Positions 4,308 to 13,093 of a stretch of DNA of 13,164 bases are shown in pieces. The notes beneath the pieces were generated by a model. That model was given only the letters and a program-made list of their open reading frames with translations, had not been told where the DNA came from and ran no database searches. The translations under genes were made by a program, and so were the position numbers. Numbering within the stretch: position 1 is the first letter of the stretch; each line of letters opens with the position of its first letter. Source of the DNA: Lachnospiraceae bacterium (GTDB taxonomy: Bacteria > Bacillota_A > Clostridia > Lachnospirales > Lachnospiraceae); contig CAAFOY010000033.1 of the NCBI GenBank assembly GCA_900764695.1, positions 1 through 13,164 of the forward strand. The letters are read 5' to 3'.

Positions 4308-6970
4308 TAAATTTCCTTCACTATTTGGATTATCAGTGTCGGCACAAACGCAAGCCCCAGTATTTCCAATATGTTTACTGCCGTAAAGTCTGCTATTTCA
4401 AATAACCCGTGTAATTGTGGTACAAACAATACTATTGATATGAATGCTATTCCTGCCACAAATGCCATTATTTGATAGGGATTTGTTTTCAGTTTTAATT
4501 TTCTTATGCTTTCTTTTCCTCTGCAGTTAAATCCGTGGAATAGTCTGGCTATGGTTAGTGTTGCAAATGCCATTGTGGTAGCAAGGGATGTATTTGTTTT
4601 CAATCCAATGTAGTATGCTGACATTGTCGCTATTCCTATCAGTGCTCCCTGCAATATTATTTTTATTATAAAGTATTTTGTTAGGATTCCTTCTTTTGGA
4701 TTACGTGGTTTTTCTTTTAATAACGAATCATCTGAAGGCTCCATTCCTATTGCTATTGCCGGAAGTGAGTCTGTTAGAAGATTTATAAACAAAAGGTGTA
4801 TTGCTGTAAACGGCATTGAGAGTCCTACAATTGATGCATATAAAACACACAATATTCCTGCCATATTTCCTGATAATAAAAACATTATGGCATTTTTTAT
4901 GTTTCTATATACATTTCTTCCGTTTGCCACTGCTTTTATTATTGTTGCAAAATTATCATCTGCTAATATCATTGATGAGGCGTCTTTTGAAACTTCCGTT
5001 CCGGTTATACCCATTGCCACACCTATGTCTGCTTTCTTTAGTGCCGGTGCATCGTTTACGCCGTCTCCCGTCATTGAAACTACATTGCCGTGTTTCTGCC
5101 AAGCTTCAACTATTCGTATTTTATTTTCAGGAGAGACTCTGGCATAAACTGATATTCTATTAATTTTTTCATATAATTCCTCATTTGACATTTCATCAAG
5201 TTCCAAACCTGTTACTGCCAAATCTCCATCATTATAAATTCCTATTTTCTTTGCTATTGCTATGGCTGTGATTTTGTGGTCGCCTGTTATCATAACTGTT
5301 TTTATACCTGCTTCTTTTGCCTTTTGTACAGCTTCAACTGACTCCTCTCTTGGTGGATCAATCATCGCAATTAAGCCTAAGAAAATAAAATCTTTCTCAT
5401 TTTCAATTGTCAAATCCTCATCTGCTTCTTTGTAAGCAAAAGAAAGAACTCTTAATCCCTGATTTGAAAATTTCTCATTAACTTTTAAGATTTCTTCTAT
5501 GTCGCTTTGAGAAATTTCTCTAACCTGATTGTTTTTTCTTATTTTTATGCATCTATTAAGCAAAACATCCAAAGCACCTTTTGTAAGAACTGTTTCCTTG
5601 TCGTGTAATTTACATTTTACACTCATTAATTTTCTATCTGAGTCAAAAGGTATCTCCTGCAATCTTGGAATTGCTCTTCTTACATCTTCTTCATTTAACA
5701 TTTTTTCGTTAAAATCATTATTTTCAACTGTACTATCTTCAAATTTCTTACATCCACCATTTTCAATTCTAAAATTTTCGACTTTTATATTTCTGAACAT
5801 TTCAAGTAAAGCATATTCTGTAGGATCACCTATTCCTTTTCCATCCACTATTGATGAATCATTACTTAATATTGCATTATATACAAGGTCTCTGTGTAAT
5901 TGATTTTTCAAATCAAGCTGGTTAGGACTTATAATATCTCCGTCCACATAAACCTTTTCAACTGTCATTTTGTTCTGTGTTAATGTACCTGTTTTATCCG
6001 AGCAAATAACAGATACACAGCCCAGACTTTCAACTGCTTTCAGGTCCTTTATTATGGCATTTTCAGAAGCCATCCTACCTGTTCCTATAGCCTGCACTAT
6101 TGTTACTATTGAGCCTAATGCCTCCGGTATTGCTGCAACTGCAAGTGCCACTGCAAACATTAATGAATCTATAAGGCTAACATTTCTAATTAAGCATAAA
6201 ACAAAAACTACCGCAGAAATAATCATAATTCCAATTGCCAGTCTTCCGCTAAACTGATCAAGGCTTTTTTGAAGCGGTGTTTTTCTTTCTTTAGCTTTAT
6301 TCATTAAGCCGGCTATTTTTCCTATTTCTGTATTCATTCCTGTTTCCGTAACAAGAACTTCCGCCCTGCCATAAACTACAAGGCTTCCTGAATAAACCAT
6401 GTTAATTCTGTCTGCCAGTGGAATATCACCTTCTAATGCTTTGTCTGTTTTCTCCACATTGGTTGATTCCCCTGTAAGTGAGCTTTCATTAACCTGCAAA
6501 GAATAATTATTGATTATTCTTCCATCTGCAACTATTAAATCTCCTGCTTCCAACACTAAAATGTCACCCGGCACAACTTCCTTAGAAGGTATTTGAATTT
6601 TAATACCATTTCTCATTATCTTCGCACTTGGAGAAGATAGTTGTTTAAGACTTTCTAAAGACTTCTCAGCTTTAATATGCTGTACTGTTCCAAGAATGCT
6701 ATTCATTATAAGCACTGCAATTATTACAATTGTACTTTCAGGGTTTTCAGAAAATGCAGATATAACTGCCGCAATAATAAGAATAATAACAAGTAAATCA
6801 CAGAACTGGCTTAAAAATACCTGTAGCACACTTTTCTTCTTTGCTTCCTCTAATAAGTTTTCTCCAACCTTTTCTCTTATTTGTAAAACCTGCTCATCGC
6901 TTAATCCTTTCTCTGTAACGTTCATTTTTTTCATAAGTTTGTTAGAATCAACTTTCCAACTTTCAATCAT
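4307..6970 (-). CDS. P2-type cation-transporting ATPase (probable Mn2+/Ca2+ exporter)
   Basis: An 887-residue inner-membrane pump that uses ATP to drive cations out. Seen: actuator motif TGES (166-169); M4 motif AAIPEALGS with E283, where SERCA has E309; phosphorylated aspartate D325 in SDKTGTLTQN; nucleotide-binding KGA (464-466); hinge motif TGDGVNDAP (634-642); and M6 NLLTD with N730, T733 and D734, matching SERCA N796/T799/D800. About ten membrane segments are present. In M5, N702 matches SERCA N768, but G705 replaces E771, so only one transport site seems intact, as in several bacterial pumps. An extra Asn/Glu-rich stretch (about 400-432) lies in the nucleotide domain. The start at 6970 follows GGAGGT (6977-6982) with 6 nt spacing; an ATG seven codons upstream has no such signal. 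The gene stands behind a Mn2+ riboswitch-like leader (7080-7218), which favours Mn2+ as a physiological substrate. Streptococcal and lactococcal pumps with this arrangement export Mn2+. Confidence 0.9.
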   Translation of the reverse strand: MIESWKVDSNKLMKKMNVTEKGLSDEQVLQIREKVGENLLEEAKKKSVLQVFLSQFCDLLVIILIIAAVISAFSENPESTIVIIAVLIMNSILGTVQHIKAEKSLESLKQLSSPSAKIMRNGIKIQIPSKEVVPGDILVLEAGDLIVADGRIINNYSLQVNESSLTGESTNVEKTDKALEGDIPLADRINMVYSGSLVVYGRAEVLVTETGMNTEIGKIAGLMNKAKERKTPLQKSLDQFSGRLAIGIMIISAVVFVLCLIRNVSLIDSLMFAVALAVAAIPEALGSIVTIVQAIGTGRMASENAIIKDLKAVESLGCVSVICSDKTGTLTQNKMTVEKVYVDGDIISPNQLDLKNQLHRDLVYNAILSNDSSIVDGKGIGDPTEYALLEMFRNIKVENFRIENGGCKKFEDSTVENNDFNEKMLNEEDVRRAIPRLQEIPFDSDRKLMSVKCKLHDKETVLTKGALDVLLNRCIKIRKNNQVREISQSDIEEILKVNEKFSNQGLRVLSFAYKEADEDLTIENEKDFIFLGLIAMIDPPREESVEAVQKAKEAGIKTVMITGDHKITAIAIAKKIGIYNDGDLAVTGLELDEMSNEELYEKINRISVYARVSPENKIRIVEAWQKHGNVVSMTGDGVNDAPALKKADIGVAMGITGTEVSKDASSMILADDNFATIIKAVANGRNVYRNIKNAIMFLLSGNMAGILCVLYASIVGLSMPFTAIHLLFINLLTDSLPAIAIGMEPSDDSLLKEKPRNPKEGILTKYFIIKIILQGALIGIATMSAYYIGLKTNTSLATTMAFATLTIARLFHGFNCRGKESIRKLKLKTNPYQIMAFVAGIAFISIVLFVPQLHGLFEIADFTAVNILEILGLAFVPTLIIQIVKEI

Positions 6971-7037
6971 TTTGGCACCTCCATTTTTCATTTTGAACCT
7001 ATTTTTTCTTTGGTGCTATTTTTACACAATTTTTAAT

Positions 7038-7066
7038 ATCGTATAATTATCTCAAATGCTTTTCAA
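7038..7066 (-). promoter_or_regulatory. Possible second promoter of the ATPase gene, past the riboswitch terminator
   Basis: Minus strand: TTGAAA (7061-7066), a 17-nt spacer and TACGAT (7038-7043), with a predicted start near 7031 and a leader of about 60 nt. If active it would bypass the riboswitch and give basal expression. AT-rich DNA produces such matches often, so this is tentative. Confidence 0.3.
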
Positions 7067-7079
7067 TTTTTTAATAAGC

Positions 7080-7133
7080 AAAAAAAGAACGAGACTTTTT
7101 TCGCACCAAAATAATGCGATAAAAGTCTCGTTC
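7080..7133 (-). terminator. Intrinsic terminator: riboswitch expression platform
   Basis: Minus strand: arms at 7115-7133 and 7087-7105 pair over 19 positions with one mismatch around a 9-nt loop, followed immediately by TTTTTTT (7086-7080). This is a textbook factor-independent terminator. It lies between the aptamer-like leader (7134-7218) and the ATPase gene, and also past the end of the RND gene, so it could both end RND transcripts and act as the off state of the ATPase leader. An AGTC in the 5' leader (7222-7225) could pair with GACT inside the terminator arm, but the antiterminator cannot be defined by eye. Confidence 0.9.
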
Positions 7134-7218
7134 CTATTTCAATATACTTCCCGGTTGTTAAACGTGATGACGAAAAGTATAACAACTGCTTAAGTTGTGA
7201 ACTACTCCCTAATATCTT
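7134..7218 (-). promoter_or_regulatory. yybP-ykoY class (Mn2+) riboswitch aptamer
   Basis: Seen on the minus strand: AGGGAGTAG (7202-7210), close to the signature GGGGAGUAG loop of this class; a small helix ACAACT/AGTTGT; a 7-bp helix TATACTT/AAGTATA enclosing CGTCATCAC (7164-7172) and ACCGGG; and a short closing helix GATAT/ATATT. The paired G-rich and GUCAUCAC-type loops are what dock to form the metal site in known members. A terminator follows and the downstream gene is a P-type cation ATPase, one of the classic gene partners. Known: Mn2+ binding turns such leaders on. Inferred: excess Mn2+ prevents termination at 7080-7133 and induces the pump. The motif was recognised by eye and has not been scored with a covariance model. 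Confidence 0.82.
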
Positions 7219-7224
7219 GTGACT

Positions 7225-7253
7225 ATGCTAACATATTGTATTCTACATTTCAA
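7225..7253 (-). promoter_or_regulatory. Promoter of the riboswitch-ATPase transcript
   Basis: Minus strand: TTGAAA (7248-7253), a 17-nt spacer and TAGCAT (7225-7230) preceded by TGT, an extended -10. The predicted start near 7218 falls just before the aptamer's first helix, exactly where a riboswitch leader should begin. It sits 17 nt past the RND stop codon, so the ATPase can be transcribed independently of the pump gene. Confidence 0.6.
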
Positions 7254-7270
7254 CCTTTATTTCTGATTTA

Positions 7271-10200
7271 TTACTGATTATCTTCTATTTCTGAATCCTT
7301 AGCATTTTCTTTACTCTCTAAGTATTCTGAAGTTTCATCAGGAATTTCATCTAAGTCACTTCCTACATCAATTTCCTTTGGTTGTTTTCTGTAGAGAATG
7401 TCATACATTACAGGAACTATGAACAATGTCATAAGTGTTGCATATAGAAGACCGAAGGCTACAACTATTGCCATACTCTTCTGCATTGCATTTCCCGCAT
7501 CCTGTGAAAATACCATAACACTCATTGAAAGAATTGTTGTTAATGCTGTCATAAGAATTGGACGCATTCTTGTTTTTCCTGTTACAATAAGTGCTGTTCT
7601 CTTATCAAGTCCCTGGATACGAAGCTTATTAGTGTAGTCAACGAATACAATACCGTTGTTTACTACAGTTCCCATAAGGATCATAAATCCCATTAATGCC
7701 ATGGCTGAAATAGTCCGGCCAAAGATTATTAATCCTATCATTCCTCCTGTAAATGCCAAAGGAATTGTAAAGAATATAATAAACGGTGACAATAAGCTTT
7801 GGAACTGTGCAACCATAATAAGGTAAACTAAAATAGCTCCTAAAAGTATAGCCTGTAGCATCTGCCAAATCATATCCATAACCTGATCTGATTCACCTTC
7901 GATTTCAATTGTGTAACCGTCAGGTATATTGTATTCATTTATTTTCTTTTCAAGTTCTCTGGACATTAATGTTGCATTATATCCATCCTCAACTTCTGCA
8001 GTTACTGATAAATACTGTGTAAGATTTTTTCTCTTGATTGTATTTACACTGTCTTCAATATTCATAGTTGCAAAATCAGATAACTTGTAATTCTTCTTTA
8101 CTTCTTTTCCGGTATCATCATAAGTTGTTGCTGTAATCTTTGACTTCATAAGATTTTCGTAAGTAAGCTTATCTGTTTCATCAACTACTTTTACTGCCAC
8201 ATCATCATCGCCTACATTAAGTGTTATGGAATCTTTGTCAGTTGTTGTACGTGCTACAAGTTGCTGATATATCTGTGCAACTGTAAGTCCCTTGGCTGCT
8301 GCCCTGTTCTTGTCAATCTGAAGATGTATCTGCTTATCCTTCTCGTCAATACCGTTAGTAACTTCTTTTGCTCCCTTAATGCTCTTAACCATATCCATTA
8401 CGTCTTCACTAATGGAAATTAATTTGTCCTGGTCTTTTCCATAAATATTTACTGCAAGACCACCTGATAGCATACTTGACATATCCCCCATTGCAGAAGA
8501 ACTTACCTTAAATTCCTTGCACTTTATGTCTTTAGTATTAGTTTCAATCTCTTTTATAATCTTTCTAAACTGCTTAGTTGTTTTAATACTATCATCTGTT
8601 AAAACACTGAATGTGAAGTTTGTGTAGTTATTAGATGAACTTCCCATGGACATTACTGCCGCCCCTGTGTTTCCATCCATTGCACCTACTTTTGATACTC
8701 CGTCTACTTTTTGGATTTTTTCCATAACCTGACTTGCAGTATCATAAGCTGTATCTTTATCAATTGTCTTGTCAAAAGTTAATGTTGCGGAAATCTGATT
8801 ACTTTCCATATCATCCATTAATACAAGTCCTGTACTAAACACTTTTGCAACACAGATTGCCAACAATACAATTGAAATTCCAATCGGCACTATCTTGTGA
8901 TTTAAGCAAAATTCCAATGCCACTTCATACTTCTCTTTAACCTTATCAAAGAATCTGTGATTCTGCTCCTTGGTCTTTCTAAGTAATACAGATGAAATTG
9001 TCGGTACAACTGTAAGTGCTACTATTAATGATGCAATAAGTGCATATGAGATAGTAAATGCAAAAGGTATCATTAACTGGCTAACTGTTCCTGATGTATA
9101 AACCATTGGAAGGAATACACAGATTGTTGTAAGCGTTGATGCAATAATTGCTCCTGCAACCTGTTTAGCTCCCTGAACTGCTGCTCTAGGTGCTGAAATT
9201 CCCCTGTTTCTAAGTCTATAAACGTTCTCTATAACAACAATGGAGTTATCTACCAACATACCTATGCCAAGACAAAGTCCTGCCAATGACATTACATTTA
9301 ATGTTATATTTGTAAAATACATTATGATAATTGCAAAAAGTACACTAAAAGGAATACTGAAAGCAACTACCAATGTAGGCTTAACATCTTTTAAGAATAA
9401 TGCAAGAACTATAATTGCAAGAATTGCTCCCAAAAGAATACTTGATAAAATACTCTTAACTATAATGTCTATGTATTCACCCTGATCCATTAATGGAGTA
9501 ATTGTAAGTCCATCATACTGTTTTTCTAACTCTTTAAATGAGCTTTTCAAATTAGTTGAAACAGTACTTGTGCTTGCTGTACTTGCCTTAAATGCTGATA
9601 ACAATAAAGCGTCCTCACCATTTAACTTAGCATATGACTCGCCTTCATTATCAATTGTAACAATGTCTGCAACATCACTTAATTTGATTTTTCCAATGCC
9701 TTTTACGCTTGTAAGAACCATCTTTTTAAGCTGTTTTGCATTGGTATAATTTTCACCTACTTTTACAAGCCACTGATCGTCTTTCTTATCATCAATATAA
9801 CCTGCAGGCATTGAGAAATTCTGTGCAGTAATTAACTGTGATAATGTATCAAGTGTTAAAAGTGAATCAATATTTGAATTTTCAATTGCTGCCTTTCTTG
9901 AATTTTCTAAATCCTGTTCTGATTTTTCAAGTTCTTCTTTTGCAGAATCAATCTTTGACTGTCCTGCTTCCATCTGGGCATCACCTGAGCCAAATCCTGC
10001 TGCAGCTTCAAGACTTCCTTCCTGAACACTAACATAATTCTTGTCAATGTCCTTCATCTTACTATTGATAGTCTCTACCATCTTTTCTGCTGCTAAAATT
10101 TTAGTTTTAAGATTGGCAAGTTCTGTATCAATCTGAGGTATTCTAACTTCAACAATGTTGTAAATCTGTTTTAAGTTATCCAATGTAATAAGTTCAGCTT

Positions 10201-11230
10201 TATCTTTCTGTCCCATATTTGTAAGCCATTTCTTAAAGCCTTCCAATTCATCAGGATTATCAATTGCATCCTTAACGCTTTTTGGAATTGTAACATTCAT
10301 AGTCTTTGCTACACTTCCATATTGCTTGTTAAGATTGGCAAGTGTGTTGTTAATCTCTTTATAATTCTTTTCTATTTTGTTATCTTCATATATTTTCTTT
10401 TCGGCTTCTAAGGCACTCTGACTTGCTTTCATACTGTTAAGAGATGATTCATATGCAATCTTTGTTGCCTTTGCATCTGTTAACTTAGAATCGGCCTCAG
10501 CAAGCTGTTTGTTAGTGCTTGACTGCTTATCTTTTAAAGCTTTCTTCTGGTCAGCAAGTTCACTTTCTGCCTTATTTAATTTAGACTTGGCAGAACTAAT
10601 CTTCTTGTCTGCATCTGCTAATTTGCTGTTAGTCTTTTCAAGAATCTTGTTATTAATCTTGTCTATTTTATTCTGATTAAGTCTTACTTCAACTGTATCC
10701 TCAACTCCACCAACTACTGAAACACTGGCAACTCCGTCCTGTCTTTCAATATATGGTTCTACAACCTCTTTTGAAAATGTAGTAAGGTCTTTAATATTCT
10801 TTCCGTCGTAATTTACGCTGGCATACATTGTTGCCATCATATCCATACTTAATTCCATGGTGTTAGGTTTTCCACATCCGTCAGGAAAATCTACACTGTC
10901 AAGTGCATTTGATACTTTTACAAGAGCTGAATCCATATCTGTATCGTCTGCAAATTCTAGCATTACAATACCATAATTCTCTGATGATGTACTTGTTACA
11001 TTCTTTACGCCACTAATTACACCAAGAGCATTTTCCATTGGCTTAGTTACATCTGTTTCTACTTTTTCAGGTGACGCACCGGGTTCTGTTGTAACAACAA
11101 TCAAATATGGTACTTCCATATCCGGCAAAAGGTCTGTCTGCATTTTGCTTAAGCTGACTCCACCTATTATTAAAACTACGATTACAGCCACTAATACGAA
11201 AAATGGCTTTTTCACACAAAACTTACTCAT
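7271..11230 (-). CDS. RND-family efflux permease (HAE1/SwrC-like) with coiled-coil insertion
   Basis: A 1319-residue proton-driven exporter of the AcrB superfamily. Seen: first membrane helix at 10-26; two repeats of the fold, each with a large extracytoplasmic domain; helix blocks at about 591-750 and 1120-1280; the TM4 motif GMLVDNSIVVIENV (about 657-670) with D661 in the proton-relay position; and the TM10 motif VVNNGIVFVDY (1189-1199). Unusual: where relatives pass directly from the strand ending in a VxVD-like motif (here VRLNQNKID, 182-190) to the helix before QNxxxPAG, this protein has about 260 extra residues (about 193-452). These are two Lys/Glu/Ala-rich coiled-coil stretches (about 195-305 and 360-450) flanking a small middle segment. 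The C-terminal tail (1284-1319) is acidic. ATG at 11230 follows AAAGGA with 8 nt spacing. No adaptor or outer-membrane partner gene is present, as expected without an outer membrane. The substrate is unknown; drugs, lipids or surfactant-like peptides are possible. Confidence 0.92.
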   Translation of the reverse strand: MSKFCVKKPFFVLVAVIVVLIIGGVSLSKMQTDLLPDMEVPYLIVVTTEPGASPEKVETDVTKPMENALGVISGVKNVTSTSSENYGIVMLEFADDTDMDSALVKVSNALDSVDFPDGCGKPNTMELSMDMMATMYASVNYDGKNIKDLTTFSKEVVEPYIERQDGVASVSVVGGVEDTVEVRLNQNKIDKINNKILEKTNSKLADADKKISSAKSKLNKAESELADQKKALKDKQSSTNKQLAEADSKLTDAKATKIAYESSLNSMKASQSALEAEKKIYEDNKIEKNYKEINNTLANLNKQYGSVAKTMNVTIPKSVKDAIDNPDELEGFKKWLTNMGQKDKAELITLDNLKQIYNIVEVRIPQIDTELANLKTKILAAEKMVETINSKMKDIDKNYVSVQEGSLEAAAGFGSGDAQMEAGQSKIDSAKEELEKSEQDLENSRKAAIENSNIDSLLTLDTLSQLITAQNFSMPAGYIDDKKDDQWLVKVGENYTNAKQLKKMVLTSVKGIGKIKLSDVADIVTIDNEGESYAKLNGEDALLLSAFKASTASTSTVSTNLKSSFKELEKQYDGLTITPLMDQGEYIDIIVKSILSSILLGAILAIIVLALFLKDVKPTLVVAFSIPFSVLFAIIIMYFTNITLNVMSLAGLCLGIGMLVDNSIVVIENVYRLRNRGISAPRAAVQGAKQVAGAIIASTLTTICVFLPMVYTSGTVSQLMIPFAFTISYALIASLIVALTVVPTISSVLLRKTKEQNHRFFDKVKEKYEVALEFCLNHKIVPIGISIVLLAICVAKVFSTGLVLMDDMESNQISATLTFDKTIDKDTAYDTASQVMEKIQKVDGVSKVGAMDGNTGAAVMSMGSSSNNYTNFTFSVLTDDSIKTTKQFRKIIKEIETNTKDIKCKEFKVSSSAMGDMSSMLSGGLAVNIYGKDQDKLISISEDVMDMVKSIKGAKEVTNGIDEKDKQIHLQIDKNRAAAKGLTVAQIYQQLVARTTTDKDSITLNVGDDDVAVKVVDETDKLTYENLMKSKITATTYDDTGKEVKKNYKLSDFATMNIEDSVNTIKRKNLTQYLSVTAEVEDGYNATLMSRELEKKINEYNIPDGYTIEIEGESDQVMDMIWQMLQAILLGAILVYLIMVAQFQSLLSPFIIFFTIPLAFTGGMIGLIIFGRTISAMALMGFMILMGTVVNNGIVFVDYTNKLRIQGLDKRTALIVTGKTRMRPILMTALTTILSMSVMVFSQDAGNAMQKSMAIVVAFGLLYATLMTLFIVPVMYDILYRKQPKEIDVGSDLDEIPDETSEYLESKENAKDSEIEDNQ

Positions 11231-11294
11231 TTGTCTTATCCTTTTCTGTCTTTAACTTGCAATACACTACTTACCTAATTATTTTAGTGATTAC

Positions 11295-11323
11295 ATATTA
11301 TGATAATTTATTCCAATTGTAAA
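11295..11323 (-). promoter_or_regulatory. Candidate promoter of the RND gene
   Basis: Minus strand, in the 120-nt gap after the VWA gene: TTTACA (11318-11323), a 17-nt spacer and TAATAT (11295-11300); an overlapping CATAAT (11297-11302) at 15 nt is an alternative -10. No terminator hairpin separates the two genes, so read-through from the VWA gene is also possible. Confidence 0.4.
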
Positions 11324-11350
11324 CATTTAATTAACAACCTAATTAATAAT

Positions 11351-13093
11351 CTAATTTATATTTCTGATTTTTTCCTGCAATATTCTTCCTACTGCATCTG
11401 AAAACTGATGAATGGTCTCAATTTTCACAAAATCTTTTCCAAAAATTTCTTTGGCTGCAATTGTTCCCCTCTCACTTCCCATAAAAATTCCTATAACCTG
11501 AATATTATTACTTTTTAGATTATGAATTTCCTTTTCCGTGTCCTTTATTGCCAATTCGTCTGTGTATTCATTGTTCTTGTAAAAAGCACCTTCCATTGCA
11601 CTTTGGTCATCCTGGGGGCTTGCGTCCGTAAGAACTACAAGTATTCTTTTTCCCTTAGGTGAATGTTCCATTAAATGACCTGCTCCCTTTAAAGCCAAAC
11701 CATCTCTGTTATTTCCTGCGGCAACATACTTAAATATTTCCTTGCCTGCTTTCTGTTCACTATAATCTTTGAAAATTCTTAGCACAGTATAGCCTCTAAT
11801 ACTACAATAAGAATATATCTGACAGGGTATATTGCATCTTTCAAGACTTTTTGCAAGAACGTAAACCTGTGCGGCAATAAATTCCTGACTATTCTTTCTT
11901 GATGATGAACCGTCAATCATTATATCAACGGAAAAACCTGACTTATCCTCTTGCTCTTTTTTCTCAAAAACTCTTGGATTATCAACATACAATGCCTGCC
12001 AAATTTTGCCACCGTTAATCTTTCCGTGATTAGACATTAAAGGAAAAATCTCTCTTTCGCTGTCTAAAGTTATCCTTAACTTTTCTGAAAGTCTGTTAAT
12101 GCTATTCTTATATACAGGTCTGTTTTTTTCAAAATATTCTTTGTTCTTTTCGTACTGATTCTTGCATTCTCTTCTAAATTCCAAAATTTCTTTTATTTCT
12201 TTTTTAGGCAATTCTCTGCTTTGTTCTTTTAAATTATATTTTTTGCCCTTTGTAAACAAGAGATGGCTTTCTTTGTGCTTTCCTGTACATAATTTTTCTT
12301 CAATTCTTTGATTTTCAAAATCATTATACATATTTTTACCAAAAGTTGACTGAACATATTCCAAGGCATATTTAGGATTTCCATTTAATGAAAACTGTAA
12401 AAGATAGTTTTTCCCTTTTTTCAGAACTCCTGTTTTTCCTTCGTTAAAGCCGGTTGGTTCATCGTACTTCTTTGTTCTTACATATGTGGCACTTACTTTT
12501 CCAACTGACCGAAATGGTGACAACACTTTTTGAAGAAAATATACTCCTTCCTTATTTTTCTTTAGTGACGGTGTATAAGAGAATTTCTCAGACAATATCT
12601 TTTTAGTTTTACCTATTATCTGCTCTGTTGTCATATCGTTTGAAAAATCAAATTCACTTAACAACTCTTCCTCTTCAGCCGACAAATTGGATTCTTTTCC
12701 TAAAATCTGTCTGCAATAACCGTATCTTATTTTTTCAATTAGTGAATTATCAGTATATTTCTTAAATCGCCTAACAGTTTCCTTTGCATATTCAACACGC
12801 AAATCTGTTAATGCCATACGATAGTCTTTTTCTTTCTTAAACAGTACCTTTTCAAGTCCAATCCAAAACAAACCCTCAAAAAGCTCCTTGTCCTTTCCAC
12901 CAAGCACATTGAAAAATTCTTCTAATTGAGCGCCATCGTACCATTTATAGCTTAACCCAATTATGATATTTAAATATGTATCCGCCTTGCCATCAGGTGA
13001 AAAAGCCAAATATAACGGATTAAGTTCATAATCTTCTGCCGATGCCCATATGAAGTTTTTTGCACGTTTTATTTCTCTTATATCTGCTTCCAT
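11351..13093 (-). CDS. VWA-domain protein, NorD/CobT-like
   Basis: A 580-residue, probably cytoplasmic protein with no signal peptide or membrane segment. The C-terminal third (about 385-575) is a von Willebrand factor A domain: the metal-site motif D394-G-S396-S-S398, then NNRDGLAL (461-468) with D464, then LTDASP with D490. The NxDGxAL pattern and the overall layout recall NorD (nitric-oxide reductase activation) and CobT-type proteins. In these systems the VWA protein works with a MoxR/NorQ-type AAA+ ATPase to insert metals or remodel enzymes. The N-terminal 380 residues are helical and charged, Lys/Glu-rich around 260-345, and I recognise no other domain. TGA lies in frame just upstream, so ATG 13093 is the first possible ATG start; the ribosome site is weak (AGAGAGAAG, 12 nt away), in keeping with translational coupling to the overlapping upstream frame. 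No nitric oxide reductase is in view, so the client is unknown. Confidence 0.85.
   Translation of the reverse strand: MEADIREIKRAKNFIWASAEDYELNPLYLAFSPDGKADTYLNIIIGLSYKWYDGAQLEEFFNVLGGKDKELFEGLFWIGLEKVLFKKEKDYRMALTDLRVEYAKETVRRFKKYTDNSLIEKIRYGYCRQILGKESNLSAEEEELLSEFDFSNDMTTEQIIGKTKKILSEKFSYTPSLKKNKEGVYFLQKVLSPFRSVGKVSATYVRTKKYDEPTGFNEGKTGVLKKGKNYLLQFSLNGNPKYALEYVQSTFGKNMYNDFENQRIEEKLCTGKHKESHLLFTKGKKYNLKEQSRELPKKEIKEILEFRRECKNQYEKNKEYFEKNRPVYKNSINRLSEKLRITLDSEREIFPLMSNHGKINGGKIWQALYVDNPRVFEKKEQEDKSGFSVDIMIDGSSSRKNSQEFIAAQVYVLAKSLERCNIPCQIYSYCSIRGYTVLRIFKDYSEQKAGKEIFKYVAAGNNRDGLALKGAGHLMEHSPKGKRILVVLTDASPQDDQSAMEGAFYKNNEYTDELAIKDTEKEIHNLKSNNIQVIGIFMGSERGTIAAKEIFGKDFVKIETIHQFSDAVGRILQEKIRNIN

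Noticed and set aside
4816..5163. Plus-strand open frames opposite the ATPase and RND genes
   Set aside because: They are antisense shadows of long conserved coding regions, with repetitive Leu/Phe composition and no ribosome sites.
7080..7270. Simple terminator of the RND gene with nothing else in the spacer
   Set aside because: The stretch between the RND stop and the hairpin has its own promoter and conserved riboswitch-type loops, and the downstream gene is a typical partner of that riboswitch class.
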